Source: Hydrogenovibrio sp. UBA650
GTDB taxonomy: Bacteria > Pseudomonadota > Gammaproteobacteria > Thiomicrospirales > Thiomicrospiraceae
Length of the DNA: 21,042 nt
Assembly (NCBI GenBank): GCA_002299245.1
Contig: DBOI01000113.1
Span: 46,804 to 67,845 of the forward strand
Reading direction: 5' to 3'
A program made the position numbers and the translations under genes. Of the stretch, positions 7,589 through 14,142 are shown one piece after another. A model generated the notes under the pieces. The model saw only the letters and a list, made by a program, of their open reading frames with translations, was not told the DNA's origin and did not search any database. Positions within the stretch are counted from its first letter, which is position 1. Every line of letters starts with the position of its first letter.

Positions 7589-7617
7589 TTGACTTTAGAA
7601 GGGGTTACAGGTATGAT
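7589..7617 (+). promoter_or_regulatory. Strong sigma-70 promoter of the yceD-rpmF-plsX cluster
   Basis: TTGACT (7589-7594), a 17 bp spacer and TATGAT (7612-7617) give 10 of 12 consensus matches. The discriminator is GC-rich (GCGCGCC). The predicted start is 7624-7626, right at the yceD ATG. Confidence 0.8.
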
Positions 7618-7625
7618 GCGCGCCT

Positions 7626-8168
7626 ATGTTAGATAAGCTACCTGAATGGATAGACCCAATCAGTTCGGTAAATCATAATAAACGATTTACTGATCGAGTC
7701 AACCAGAGCCGTTTTACGCGCTTAAATGAAGTGGTTGAGTCAACAGATGGTGAAGTTGCTGTTCAGTTGGATTTTTTCTTTGACAAAGCGTTGAAATTAC
7801 CGGCCTTTGTCATGCAGATTGATACCAGTTTAAAACTGCAATGCCAGCGTTCCTTGAATGTTTTTGATTATCCAGTGCATTCTGAAATCAAAGGTGTTTT
7901 AGCAGAGTCGCTGGCGTTGACTGAAGATATGCCAGCAGATGTTGAAGTCTACCAACTCAGTGAGGAGAAAATCTCCCCCTATGAGTGGATAGAAGAAGAG
8001 CTGCTCTTGTCGGTGCCGTTGGCGCCGGTTGATGAGCAGAGCGCCGCACCAGAGTTTTCTGGTTCAGCAGAGCTGGATGAAAACGTTAATGACAAAGCCG
8101 ATGCGGCAGAAGAGCAGGCTGAAAGGCCAAATCCTTTTGCTGTGCTACAAGGCTTAAAAAAGAATTAA
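7626..8168 (+). CDS. yceD: YceD/DUF177 family protein
   Basis: The product (180 aa) belongs to the YceD (DUF177) family, encoded next to rpmF in most bacteria and implicated in 23S rRNA accumulation. The N-terminus LPEWIDP aligns with the LPLTLDP of E. coli, a core residue CQRS stands where E. coli has CQRC, and the C-terminal signature RPNPFAVLQGLKK is diagnostic. The segment at about 135-165 is acidic low complexity. No other good start codon exists: the ATG at 7626 has no proper ribosome binding site and lies 8 nt beyond a strong -10 box, so translation of a leaderless mRNA is likely. rpmF follows after 25 nt, so translation may set the ratio of YceD to ribosomal protein L32. Confidence 0.9.
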   Translation: MLDKLPEWIDPISSVNHNKRFTDRVNQSRFTRLNEVVESTDGEVAVQLDFFFDKALKLPAFVMQIDTSLKLQCQRSLNVFDYPVHSEIKGVLAESLALTEDMPADVEVYQLSEEKISPYEWIEEELLLSVPLAPVDEQSAAPEFSGSAELDENVNDKADAAEEQAERPNPFAVLQGLKKN

Positions 8169-8193
8169 ATTTATTAAAGTTTAGGAGATTGCC

Positions 8194-8370
8194 ATGGCAG
8201 TTCAAAAAAGTCGTAAAACACCATCTAGACGTGGTATGCGTCGCTCACATGATGCACTTAGTGCGCCATCACTAACTGTTGATGAGACTACAGGTGAAGT
8301 TCATCGTCGTCACCACGTAACTGCTGATGGTTACTACAAAGGTAAAAAAGTAGTCGAAGATAAGGCGTAA
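8194..8370 (+). CDS. rpmF: 50S ribosomal protein L32
   Basis: This short gene encodes 58 residues starting MAVQKSRKTPSRRGMRRSHD, the characteristic N-terminus of bacterial L32, a protein of the large ribosomal subunit. The rest (LTVDETTGEVHRRHH, then DGYYKGKKV) also matches. It lacks Cys pairs, so it is the zinc-free form, as in E. coli. An ideal AGGAG lies 6 nt upstream of the ATG, in contrast to the missing site of yceD. plsX starts 6 nt after its stop codon, an arrangement that couples ribosome and lipid synthesis genes. Confidence 0.97.
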   Translation: MAVQKSRKTPSRRGMRRSHDALSAPSLTVDETTGEVHRRHHVTADGYYKGKKVVEDKA

Positions 8371-8376
8371 TCCAGC

Positions 8377-9432
8377 TTGTCTACTAAAATTGCAATCGAT
8401 GCAATGGGCGGTGATCACGGTTTAAGTGTCACGGTTCCAGCATCGATTGATGCTCTAAACACATTTTCAGATATTCATATCGTACTGGTTGGTCAGGAAT
8501 CATTGATTCAGGACGAACTGGCAAAACACGAATATGACGCTTCAAGAATCACCGTTCAACACGCTGAGCAAGTTGTTGAAATGGATGATCTGCCCTCAAA
8601 AGCCCTGCGTAACAAACGCAAATCCTCAATGCGAATTGCCCTCAATCTTGTCAAAGATGATGAAGCTCACGCCTGTGTCAGTGCGGGTAATACTGGTGCT
8701 TTAATGGCTGTGGCAAAATTTGTTTTGAAAACCATTCCTGGTATTGACCGTCCTGCGATCTGTACCTCCATGCCAACCATGAAAGGTCATGTACATGTGC
8801 TGGATCTTGGCGCAAATGTCGGTTGTACTGGTGAAAACTTGATGCAGTTTGCCCTGATGGGCTCGGTACTGACTCAAGCGGTTGATGATAATCCTAAACC
8901 TAGAGTCGGCCTATTAAATATTGGTGAAGAAGAGATTAAAGGTCACCAGCGAATTAAAGATGCTCATCAGTTATTGAACGATACCTCAATTAACTACGTA
9001 GGTTATATTGAAGGTGATGACATCTACAAAGGTGATACTGACGTGGTTGCCTGTGATGGATTTGACGGTAATATCGCGCTCAAGTCTAGTGAGGGTGTTG
9101 CCAAGATGATCTCTTTCTATCTGAAAGAGGCTTTTAATAAGAATCTTCTAACTAAGCTTGTTGCGTTGATCTCATACCCGGTTTTAAAGTCTTTCAAAGA
9201 TAAGGTTGATCCAAGACAATATAATGGAGCATCACTTTTGGGACTTCGTAAAATAGTCATTAAAAGTCATGGTGGTGCAGACCACTTCTCATTTTTCCAT
9301 GCGATTAAAGAAGCTAGACTTGAGGTAATTAAAAACGTCCCCGAGTTGATCTCCAATGAGCTTTCAAATCTATTAAAAGAGAAGCCTGTGCAAGTTGAAG
9401 AGGCGCCTGTTAATAAGCAATCTAGCGCTTAA
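8377..9432 (+). CDS. plsX: Phosphate acyltransferase PlsX
   Basis: The product (351 aa) is PlsX, a peripheral membrane enzyme that converts acyl-ACP and phosphate to acyl-phosphate, the donor for PlsY in phospholipid synthesis. The N-terminal IAIDAMGGDHGLSVTVPA, the SAGNTGALMA motif near residue 108, the LDLGANV motif and the GFDGNIALKSSEG motif are all present. The C-terminal 20 residues form a variable hydrophilic tail. Translation starts at a TTG 6 nt after the rpmF stop; AAGG inside the rpmF 3' end is about 11 nt upstream, and the Ser-Thr-Lys N-terminus leaves no better start. The rare start codon and tight spacing suggest coupling with rpmF at lower output. Confidence 0.96.
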   Translation: MSTKIAIDAMGGDHGLSVTVPASIDALNTFSDIHIVLVGQESLIQDELAKHEYDASRITVQHAEQVVEMDDLPSKALRNKRKSSMRIALNLVKDDEAHACVSAGNTGALMAVAKFVLKTIPGIDRPAICTSMPTMKGHVHVLDLGANVGCTGENLMQFALMGSVLTQAVDDNPKPRVGLLNIGEEEIKGHQRIKDAHQLLNDTSINYVGYIEGDDIYKGDTDVVACDGFDGNIALKSSEGVAKMISFYLKEAFNKNLLTKLVALISYPVLKSFKDKVDPRQYNGASLLGLRKIVIKSHGGADHFSFFHAIKEARLEVIKNVPELISNELSNLLKEKPVQVEEAPVNKQSSA

Positions 9433-9533
9433 CTGACCTCGCAAATATCTTGCCTGATAGGTAAATTTGAATGGCTTGAAAAGCTGTTTTATTGTAAGGT
9501 AAGCAATCAATGTAGATTGTGAACAAAATAAAA

Positions 9534-10511
9534 ATGAACCAAAAAATCTATAGCCGAATTATCGGTACCGGCGGGTACTTACCAGAGAAAATTCTTACCA
9601 ACCATGATCTAGAAAAGATGGTTGAGACCAGCGATGAGTGGATTCGTGAGCGTACAGGAATTGAACAGCGCCACATCGCTGCAGATGATCAAACAACCTG
9701 TGACCTAGCTGCAGTTGCTTCAAAGCGCGCCATTGAAATGGCGGGAATTGATGCTGGTAGCATTGACCTGATCATCGTTGCCACCACCACTCCCGATAAA
9801 ACGTTTCCAAGTACAGCGTGTTTGCTACAGCACCGTTTAAATATTCGTGGCTGCCCAGCTTTTGATGTCCAGGCTGTCTGTTCAGGCTTTGTCTATGCCC
9901 TGAGTGTTGCCGACCAGTTTGTTAAGACCGGTATGTCAAAACGCGCTCTGGTTGTAGGTTCTGAAACCCTTTCAAGAATTACCAACTGGGAAGATCGCAA
10001 TACCTGTGTACTGTTTGGTGATGGGGCTGGTGCAGTAATCCTGGAAGCCTCTGAACAAGCAGGAATTCTTTCTACTCATATTCACGCGGATGGTGAACAC
10101 GAAGAGCTGTTGCATGTCCCATCTGGTATCTCTAAAGTTCCTCAAACTGACGAAGTGGCTGAGCGTACCATGTCAATGAAAGGTAATGAAGTCTTTAAGG
10201 TGGCGGTAAATACGTTGAGCCGAATTGCTACCGAAACCCTTGAGGCCAATAATATGCAGAAAGAAGATATCGACTGGTTGGTTCCGCACCAGGCTAATAT
10301 GCGCATAATCAAAGCGACAGCTAAAAAACTTAAGCTCCGCGATGATCAGACTGTAGTAACGGTTAATAAGCATGCTAATACCTCAAGTGCCTCTGTACCG
10401 ATGGCTCTGGATGAGGCGGTTCGTGACGGTCGAATTCAACGCGGGCAAACACTTCTTCTTGAAGCCTTTGGTGGTGGATTCACCTGGGGCTCTGCTCTAA
10501 TCAAATATTAA
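9534..10511 (+). CDS. fabH: 3-oxoacyl-ACP synthase III (KAS III)
   Basis: The product (325 aa) is FabH, which condenses acetyl-CoA with malonyl-ACP to begin fatty acid synthesis. From this start the catalytic triad is Cys116 (AVCSGF), His252 (PHQAN) and Asn282 (ANTSSAS). The N-terminus IIGTGGYLPE, the TTTPD segment and the C-terminal EAFGGGFTWGSAL are typical. I prefer the ATG at 9534; an in-frame GTG at 9519 would add five residues, and neither has a clear ribosome binding site. A 101-nt gap separates it from plsX, in which only a weak promoter candidate exists. A terminator-like hairpin follows the stop codon before fabD. Confidence 0.96.
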   Translation: MNQKIYSRIIGTGGYLPEKILTNHDLEKMVETSDEWIRERTGIEQRHIAADDQTTCDLAAVASKRAIEMAGIDAGSIDLIIVATTTPDKTFPSTACLLQHRLNIRGCPAFDVQAVCSGFVYALSVADQFVKTGMSKRALVVGSETLSRITNWEDRNTCVLFGDGAGAVILEASEQAGILSTHIHADGEHEELLHVPSGISKVPQTDEVAERTMSMKGNEVFKVAVNTLSRIATETLEANNMQKEDIDWLVPHQANMRIIKATAKKLKLRDDQTVVTVNKHANTSSASVPMALDEAVRDGRIQRGQTLLLEAFGGGFTWGSALIKY

Positions 10512-10527
10512 GTTTATTTTTTTAATC

Positions 10528-10553
10528 AAGGCGGTTAATTAATCGCCTTTTTT
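10528..10553 (+). terminator. Terminator-like hairpin between fabH and fabD
   Basis: AAGGCG (10528-10533) pairs with CGCCTT (10544-10549), with an inner G-U pair and a TTAATTAA centre, and six T (10548-10553) complete the run. It is a canonical intrinsic terminator shape located inside an otherwise co-directional gene series, 17 nt after the fabH stop and shortly before the fabD ribosome binding site. Confidence 0.65.
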
Positions 10554-10567
10554 ATAGGGATTTTTTT

Positions 10568-11491
10568 ATGTCATATGCATTTGTTTTTCCTGGTCAAGGG
10601 TCTCAGTCTGTTGGAATGTTAGCTGAACTCGCTGAATCAAACTCTCAAGTCAATGAGGTTTTTGCTGAAGCTTCTGAAACACTTGGCTATGACCTGTGGG
10701 ATGTGGTTCAAAATGATGCCGATGGTAAGTTGAACCAGACTGATGTAACCCAGCCAGCTATGTTGGCGTCAGGTATTGCGGTTTATAGAACGGTTGCTGC
10801 TCAAAAGGATGTTGCACCGGCATTTATGGCAGGCCATTCTCTGGGAGAATATACTGCGCTGGTTGCAAGTGGGGCTATGACTCTGTCACAAGGAATCAGC
10901 CTGGTTGCTGAGCGAGGCCGCTTAATGCAGTCTGCGGTACCAGCAGGTGAGGGCGCCATGGCGGCAGTGCTTGGGCTGGAAGATGCGCAAGTGGTTGAAG
11001 TCTGTGATAAAACTGAGGGTGTGGTTGAAGCGGTTAACTTTAACTCTCCGGGACAGGTGGTGATCGCTGGTAATAAAGCCGCAGTAGATGCTGCTATGGA
11101 ATTGGCAACTGAGACGGGAGCTTCTCGTGTGGTTCCGCTACCAGTGAGTGTTCCGTCTCACTGCTCACTAATGAAACCTGCAGCCGATAAACTTGCAGAA
11201 AAACTTACTGGTATGGATCTGAAAATGCCGACTATACCAGTACTGCACAATGTAAACTTTTCGCAGGCCAGTTCAGCCGAAGCAATTAAAGATTTGTTAG
11301 TTAAGCAGCTTTATCAACCTGTTCAGTGGGTTGAAACCATCAATGCGATGAAAGCTCAGGGTGTTGAAGGACTTTACGAATTGGGGCCAGGAAAGGTTTT
11401 AATGGGACTCAATCGTCGAATTGATCGAAAAATGTCTTGTGCTCCGGTGTTTGACAATGCTTCGCTGGAAAAAGCCTTAGCGACACTATAA
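10568..11491 (+). CDS. fabD: Malonyl-CoA:ACP transacylase
   Basis: The product (307 aa, usual size) is FabD, which moves malonyl groups from CoA to acyl carrier protein for chain extension. It starts AFVFPGQGSQSVGM, carries the nucleophile elbow GHSLGEY with Ser91, and has His198 in VSVPSHCSLM together with the Gln11 region. The C-terminal part (LYELGPGKVLMGLNRRI) is also typical. AGGGA about 7 nt upstream of the ATG is a good ribosome binding site. The gene sits immediately after the fabH terminator-like hairpin, so its transcript must come from read-through or from a promoter inside fabH that I did not identify. Confidence 0.97.
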   Translation: MSYAFVFPGQGSQSVGMLAELAESNSQVNEVFAEASETLGYDLWDVVQNDADGKLNQTDVTQPAMLASGIAVYRTVAAQKDVAPAFMAGHSLGEYTALVASGAMTLSQGISLVAERGRLMQSAVPAGEGAMAAVLGLEDAQVVEVCDKTEGVVEAVNFNSPGQVVIAGNKAAVDAAMELATETGASRVVPLPVSVPSHCSLMKPAADKLAEKLTGMDLKMPTIPVLHNVNFSQASSAEAIKDLLVKQLYQPVQWVETINAMKAQGVEGLYELGPGKVLMGLNRRIDRKMSCAPVFDNASLEKALATL

Positions 11492-11533
11492 AATAGGGCA
11501 ACTTTCAAACATCTAATTATTAAGGTGACAATA

Positions 11534-12274
11534 ATGTTAACAGGTAAAGTGGCGCTGGTAACTGGCGCTAGTCGTGGAATCGGAAAGGCTATTGCACTGG
11601 ATTTAGCTGCTCAGGGCGCAACAGTGATTGGTACGGCAACTTCAGATTCAGGTGCCGAGGCGATTTCGGCCTATTTGAAAGAAGCTGGCGCTGAAGGCAC
11701 AGGAAAATGCCTGAATGTCACTAATGCAGTGATGATTACTGAGGTTCTTGGTGATATTGTTAAAGAGTTCGGTACTCCAACCATTCTGGTTAACAACGCT
11801 GGTATTACTCGCGATAACCTGCTTATGCGCATGAAAGATGACGAGTGGGATGACATTATTCAAACCAACCTGAACTCAATTTACCGTATGTCTAAGGCTT
11901 GTCTGCGCGGCATGATGAAGGCAAAAGGTGGCCGTATTATCAACATCGCTTCGGTTGTTGGCGTAATGGGTAATGCAGGACAAACCAACTATGCTGCTGC
12001 CAAGGCAGGAATTATCGGTTTCAGCAAATCTCTTGCCCGTGAAGTTGGAGCGAGAGGCATTACTGTTAATACCATTGCGCCTGGCTTTATTGAAACTGAC
12101 ATGACCAAAGCGCTGCCAGAAGAGCAGAGAGAAGCGTTGGCTAAGCAAATTCCACTGCAAGCGCTAGGCCAGCCTGAAGATATCGCCCGTTCGGTTAGCT
12201 TCCTGGCCGGTGATGGTGGAGCTTATATTACAGGCCAAACTCTTAATGTGAACGGCGGAATGTACATGGTTTAA
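11534..12274 (+). CDS. fabG: 3-oxoacyl-ACP reductase
   Basis: The product (246 aa) is FabG, the NADPH-dependent short-chain dehydrogenase that reduces 3-oxoacyl-ACP in each elongation cycle. The cofactor motif TGASRGIG (residues 10-17), NNAG (87-90), and the catalytic Ser140, Tyr153 and Lys157 (YAAAK) are present, as are the PGFIETDM and C-terminal NVNGGMYM signatures. The ATG at 11534 is preceded by AAGGTG at a good distance; the upstream GTG at 11525 is part of that ribosome binding site, so it is not the start. fabG follows fabD after 42 nt. The stop codon lies in the centre of an inverted repeat. Confidence 0.97.
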   Translation: MLTGKVALVTGASRGIGKAIALDLAAQGATVIGTATSDSGAEAISAYLKEAGAEGTGKCLNVTNAVMITEVLGDIVKEFGTPTILVNNAGITRDNLLMRMKDDEWDDIIQTNLNSIYRMSKACLRGMMKAKGGRIINIASVVGVMGNAGQTNYAAAKAGIIGFSKSLAREVGARGITVNTIAPGFIETDMTKALPEEQREALAKQIPLQALGQPEDIARSVSFLAGDGGAYITGQTLNVNGGMYMV

Positions 12275-12316
12275 CCATGCCCATAATTTTTTAATGGTAA
12301 ATGCCTTTCACAGGGC

Positions 12317-12345
12317 TTGAAAAACCTATGAGATAAAGCGAAAAT
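12317..12345 (+). promoter_or_regulatory. Possible sigma-70 promoter of acpP
   Basis: TTGAAA (12317-12322), 17 bp, GAAAAT (12340-12345): 9 of 12 matches, but the first T of the -10 box is missing. The predicted start is about 45 nt before the acpP ATG. acpP has its own promoter in E. coli, which fits. Confidence 0.3.
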
Positions 12346-12396
12346 ATCGCACAATTAATAAACTTTTAATCACAAACATATATATTGGAGAGTTCC

Positions 12397-12630
12397 ATGA
12401 GCAGTATTGAAGAACGCGTTAAGAAAATCGTAGTTGAGCAACTAGGTGTAGAAGAAGATCAAGTAACTGCAGATGCTTCTTTTGTTGATGACCTAGGTGC
12501 AGATTCTCTTGACACTGTTGAGCTAGTAATGGCTTTGGAAGAAGAGTTCGATTGCGAAATTGCTGATGAAGAAGCTGAGAAGATTTCAACTCTTGCACAA
12601 GCTACTGCATACGTAGAAGCAAACATGTAA
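12397..12630 (+). CDS. acpP: Acyl carrier protein
   Basis: The product (77 aa) is acyl carrier protein, the small acidic protein that carries growing acyl chains on a 4'-phosphopantetheine arm. The attachment site is Ser37 in GADSLDTVELVMALEEEF, and the four-helix length and composition match the family. GGAG 8 nt upstream of the ATG is a good ribosome binding site; an in-frame TTG at 12385 is part of that region and not a likely start. Two hairpins lie directly downstream, the second a strong terminator, and 122 nt separate the gene from fabG, so acpP is likely made from an abundant short transcript. Confidence 0.98.
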   Translation: MSSIEERVKKIVVEQLGVEEDQVTADASFVDDLGADSLDTVELVMALEEEFDCEIADEEAEKISTLAQATAYVEANM

Positions 12631-12661
12631 TCTATTTTAAACTTGTTAGTTTTAAAATAGA
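12631..12661 (+). other. A/T-rich hairpin directly after acpP
   Basis: TCTATTTTAAA (12631-12641) pairs fully with TTTAAAATAGA (12651-12661) around a 9-base loop, beginning at the base after the acpP stop codon. It has no U-tract and may stabilise the acpP mRNA 3' end ahead of the terminator. Confidence 0.5.
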
Positions 12662-12668
12662 TTTTAAG

Positions 12669-12694
12669 AAAAGCCGTCATTTGCGGCTTTTTTT
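12669..12694 (+). terminator. Rho-independent terminator after acpP
   Basis: AAAAGCCG (12669-12676) pairs with CGGCTTTT (12684-12691) around a 7-base loop, followed by a run of T to 12694. It separates acpP from fabF. Confidence 0.85.
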
Positions 12695-12698
12695 GTTT

Positions 12699-12726
12699 CT
12701 GACAGGCCTGTTTTTTCTGATATTTC
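12699..12726 (+). promoter_or_regulatory. Possible promoter of fabF
   Basis: CTGACA (12699-12704), 16 bp, TATTTC (12721-12726), with TGA just before the -10 box as an extended element. It begins directly after the acpP terminator, which implies that fabF needs its own start or read-through. Confidence 0.35.
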
Positions 12727-12763
12727 TGGGTCTTTCCATTTTAAGAGTTATTGAGGTGCTGTT

Positions 12764-14002
12764 GTGGCCAAACGTCGAGTTGTTATTACGGGTTTAGGTG
12801 TTCTGTCTGCTGTTGGTTTAGACGTAGCAGAAAACTGGGAAAATATTCTTGCAGGTAAGAGTGGTATCGACTTTATCACTAAGTTTGATACCGAATCCTT
12901 TGCGGTTAAGTTTGCTGGTGAACTTAAAGGTTTTGATGTCACTGATTACATCAAACCGAAAGAAGCCAAAAAGATGGATCCGTTTATTCACTATGGTATT
13001 GCCGCTGGCGCCCAGGCAATTCGTGATTCAGGCCTGCAAATTACCGATGAAAATGCACCTAGAATTGGTGTTTCTATGGGTTCTGGTATCGGTGGAATTG
13101 GTTCGATTGAAACTCAGCATAACACCATGATGAAATCAGGACCAAGACGCGTTTCACCATTCTTTGTGCCTAGCTCTATTATCAATATGATCTCCGGTAA
13201 CCTGTCGATTATGTTCGGTTTGAAAGGTCCAAATATGGCAATTGGTACTGCCTGTGCAACCGGTACTCACTCAATTGGTGATGCCGCGCGAATGATTCAG
13301 TACGGTGATGTTGATGCAATGGTTGCCGGTGGCGCAGAATACGCCACTACAGAACTTGGTTTGGCAGGCTTTGCGGCGGCTCGCGCGTTATCTACTCGCA
13401 ATGATGATCCTCAGAAAGCGAGTCGTCCTTGGGACAGTGACCGCGACGGTTTTGTTTTGGCAGATGGTGCCGGTGCAGTCGTACTGGAAGAGTATGAACA
13501 TGCGATAGCGCGTGGCGCAAGGATCTATGCTGAAGTATTAGGTTTTGGTATGAGTGGGGACGCCTACCACATGACTCTGCCTGCAGCAGGTGGTGAAGGC
13601 GCTGGGCGATGCATGCAAACCGCTCTGGATAATGCCGGTGTTAAACCAAATCAAATTGACTATATCAATGCTCATGGAACCTCTACTCCGGCAGGTGATG
13701 TCTGTGAAACCAGTGCGGTTAAAACTATATTTGGCGACCACGCTTATAACTTGGCGATGAGTTCAACTAAATCAATGACCGGTCATGCATTGGGTGCGGC
13801 CGGAGCCATGGAAGCGGTGTTTACTGCCCTGGCAATTAAAAACCAGATATTGCCACCAACAATCAATCTGGAAAACCCGGAAGAGGGTTGTGACCTGGAT
13901 TATGTCGCCGATGGTGCTCGTGAAGCGAAAATCGACTATGCACTGTCAAATTCATTTGGTTTTGGTGGAACCAATGCGACCATTGTTCTAGCTAAAGTGT
14001 AG
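12764..14002 (+). CDS. fabF: 3-oxoacyl-ACP synthase II (KAS II)
   Basis: The product (412 aa) is FabF, the elongating condensing enzyme of type II fatty acid synthesis, which also favours elongation of palmitoleate. The catalytic Cys164 (GTACATGTHSI), His304 (NAHGTSTPAGD) and His341 (KSMTGHALGAAGA) are intact, and the protein begins RRVVITGLGVLSAVG and ends with SFGFGGTNATIVL, as in the family. Translation starts at GTG (12764) with an excellent GAGGTG 5 nt upstream. It lies between two terminator-like structures, so it may be a largely separate transcript. Confidence 0.97.
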   Translation: MAKRRVVITGLGVLSAVGLDVAENWENILAGKSGIDFITKFDTESFAVKFAGELKGFDVTDYIKPKEAKKMDPFIHYGIAAGAQAIRDSGLQITDENAPRIGVSMGSGIGGIGSIETQHNTMMKSGPRRVSPFFVPSSIINMISGNLSIMFGLKGPNMAIGTACATGTHSIGDAARMIQYGDVDAMVAGGAEYATTELGLAGFAAARALSTRNDDPQKASRPWDSDRDGFVLADGAGAVVLEEYEHAIARGARIYAEVLGFGMSGDAYHMTLPAAGGEGAGRCMQTALDNAGVKPNQIDYINAHGTSTPAGDVCETSAVKTIFGDHAYNLAMSSTKSMTGHALGAAGAMEAVFTALAIKNQILPPTINLENPEEGCDLDYVADGAREAKIDYALSNSFGFGGTNATIVLAKV

Positions 14003-14021
14003 ATATTACTGACACTCTGTT

Positions 14022-14062
14022 GAAAAAAAAAGGGCCTGTTGATTTTGTCAACGAGCTTTTTT
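14022..14062 (+). terminator. Probable terminator after fabF
   Basis: GTTGA (14038-14042) pairs with TCAAC (14048-14052), with partial outer pairing between the A-rich left side and GAGCTTTTTT on the right, and ends in six T. The stem has mismatches and wobble pairs, so strength is uncertain. Confidence 0.5.
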
Positions 14063-14073
14063 GCTTTTAAACA

Positions 14074-14102
14074 TGGTGAAGAGCTATTTAGTCAAGTAAA
14101 CT
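14074..14102 (+). promoter_or_regulatory. Possible promoter of the pabB-pabC-mltG operon
   Basis: A TAAACT -10 box (14097-14102) with discriminator GTACGC is nearly identical to the rluC promoter over AGTAAACTGT(A/G)CGC. The -35 box, TGGTGA at 14074-14079, is poor. The predicted start near 14109 is about 34 nt upstream of the pabB ATG. Confidence 0.35.
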
Positions 14103-14142
14103 GTACGCCATGATTTTTAAATGTTTTCCACTTCTAAATTAG

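Noticed and set aside
9467..9495. Possible fabH promoter TTGAAT-N17-TATTGT
   Set aside because: Only about 8 of 12 matches and no other support; not distinguishable from chance in this A/T-rich gap.
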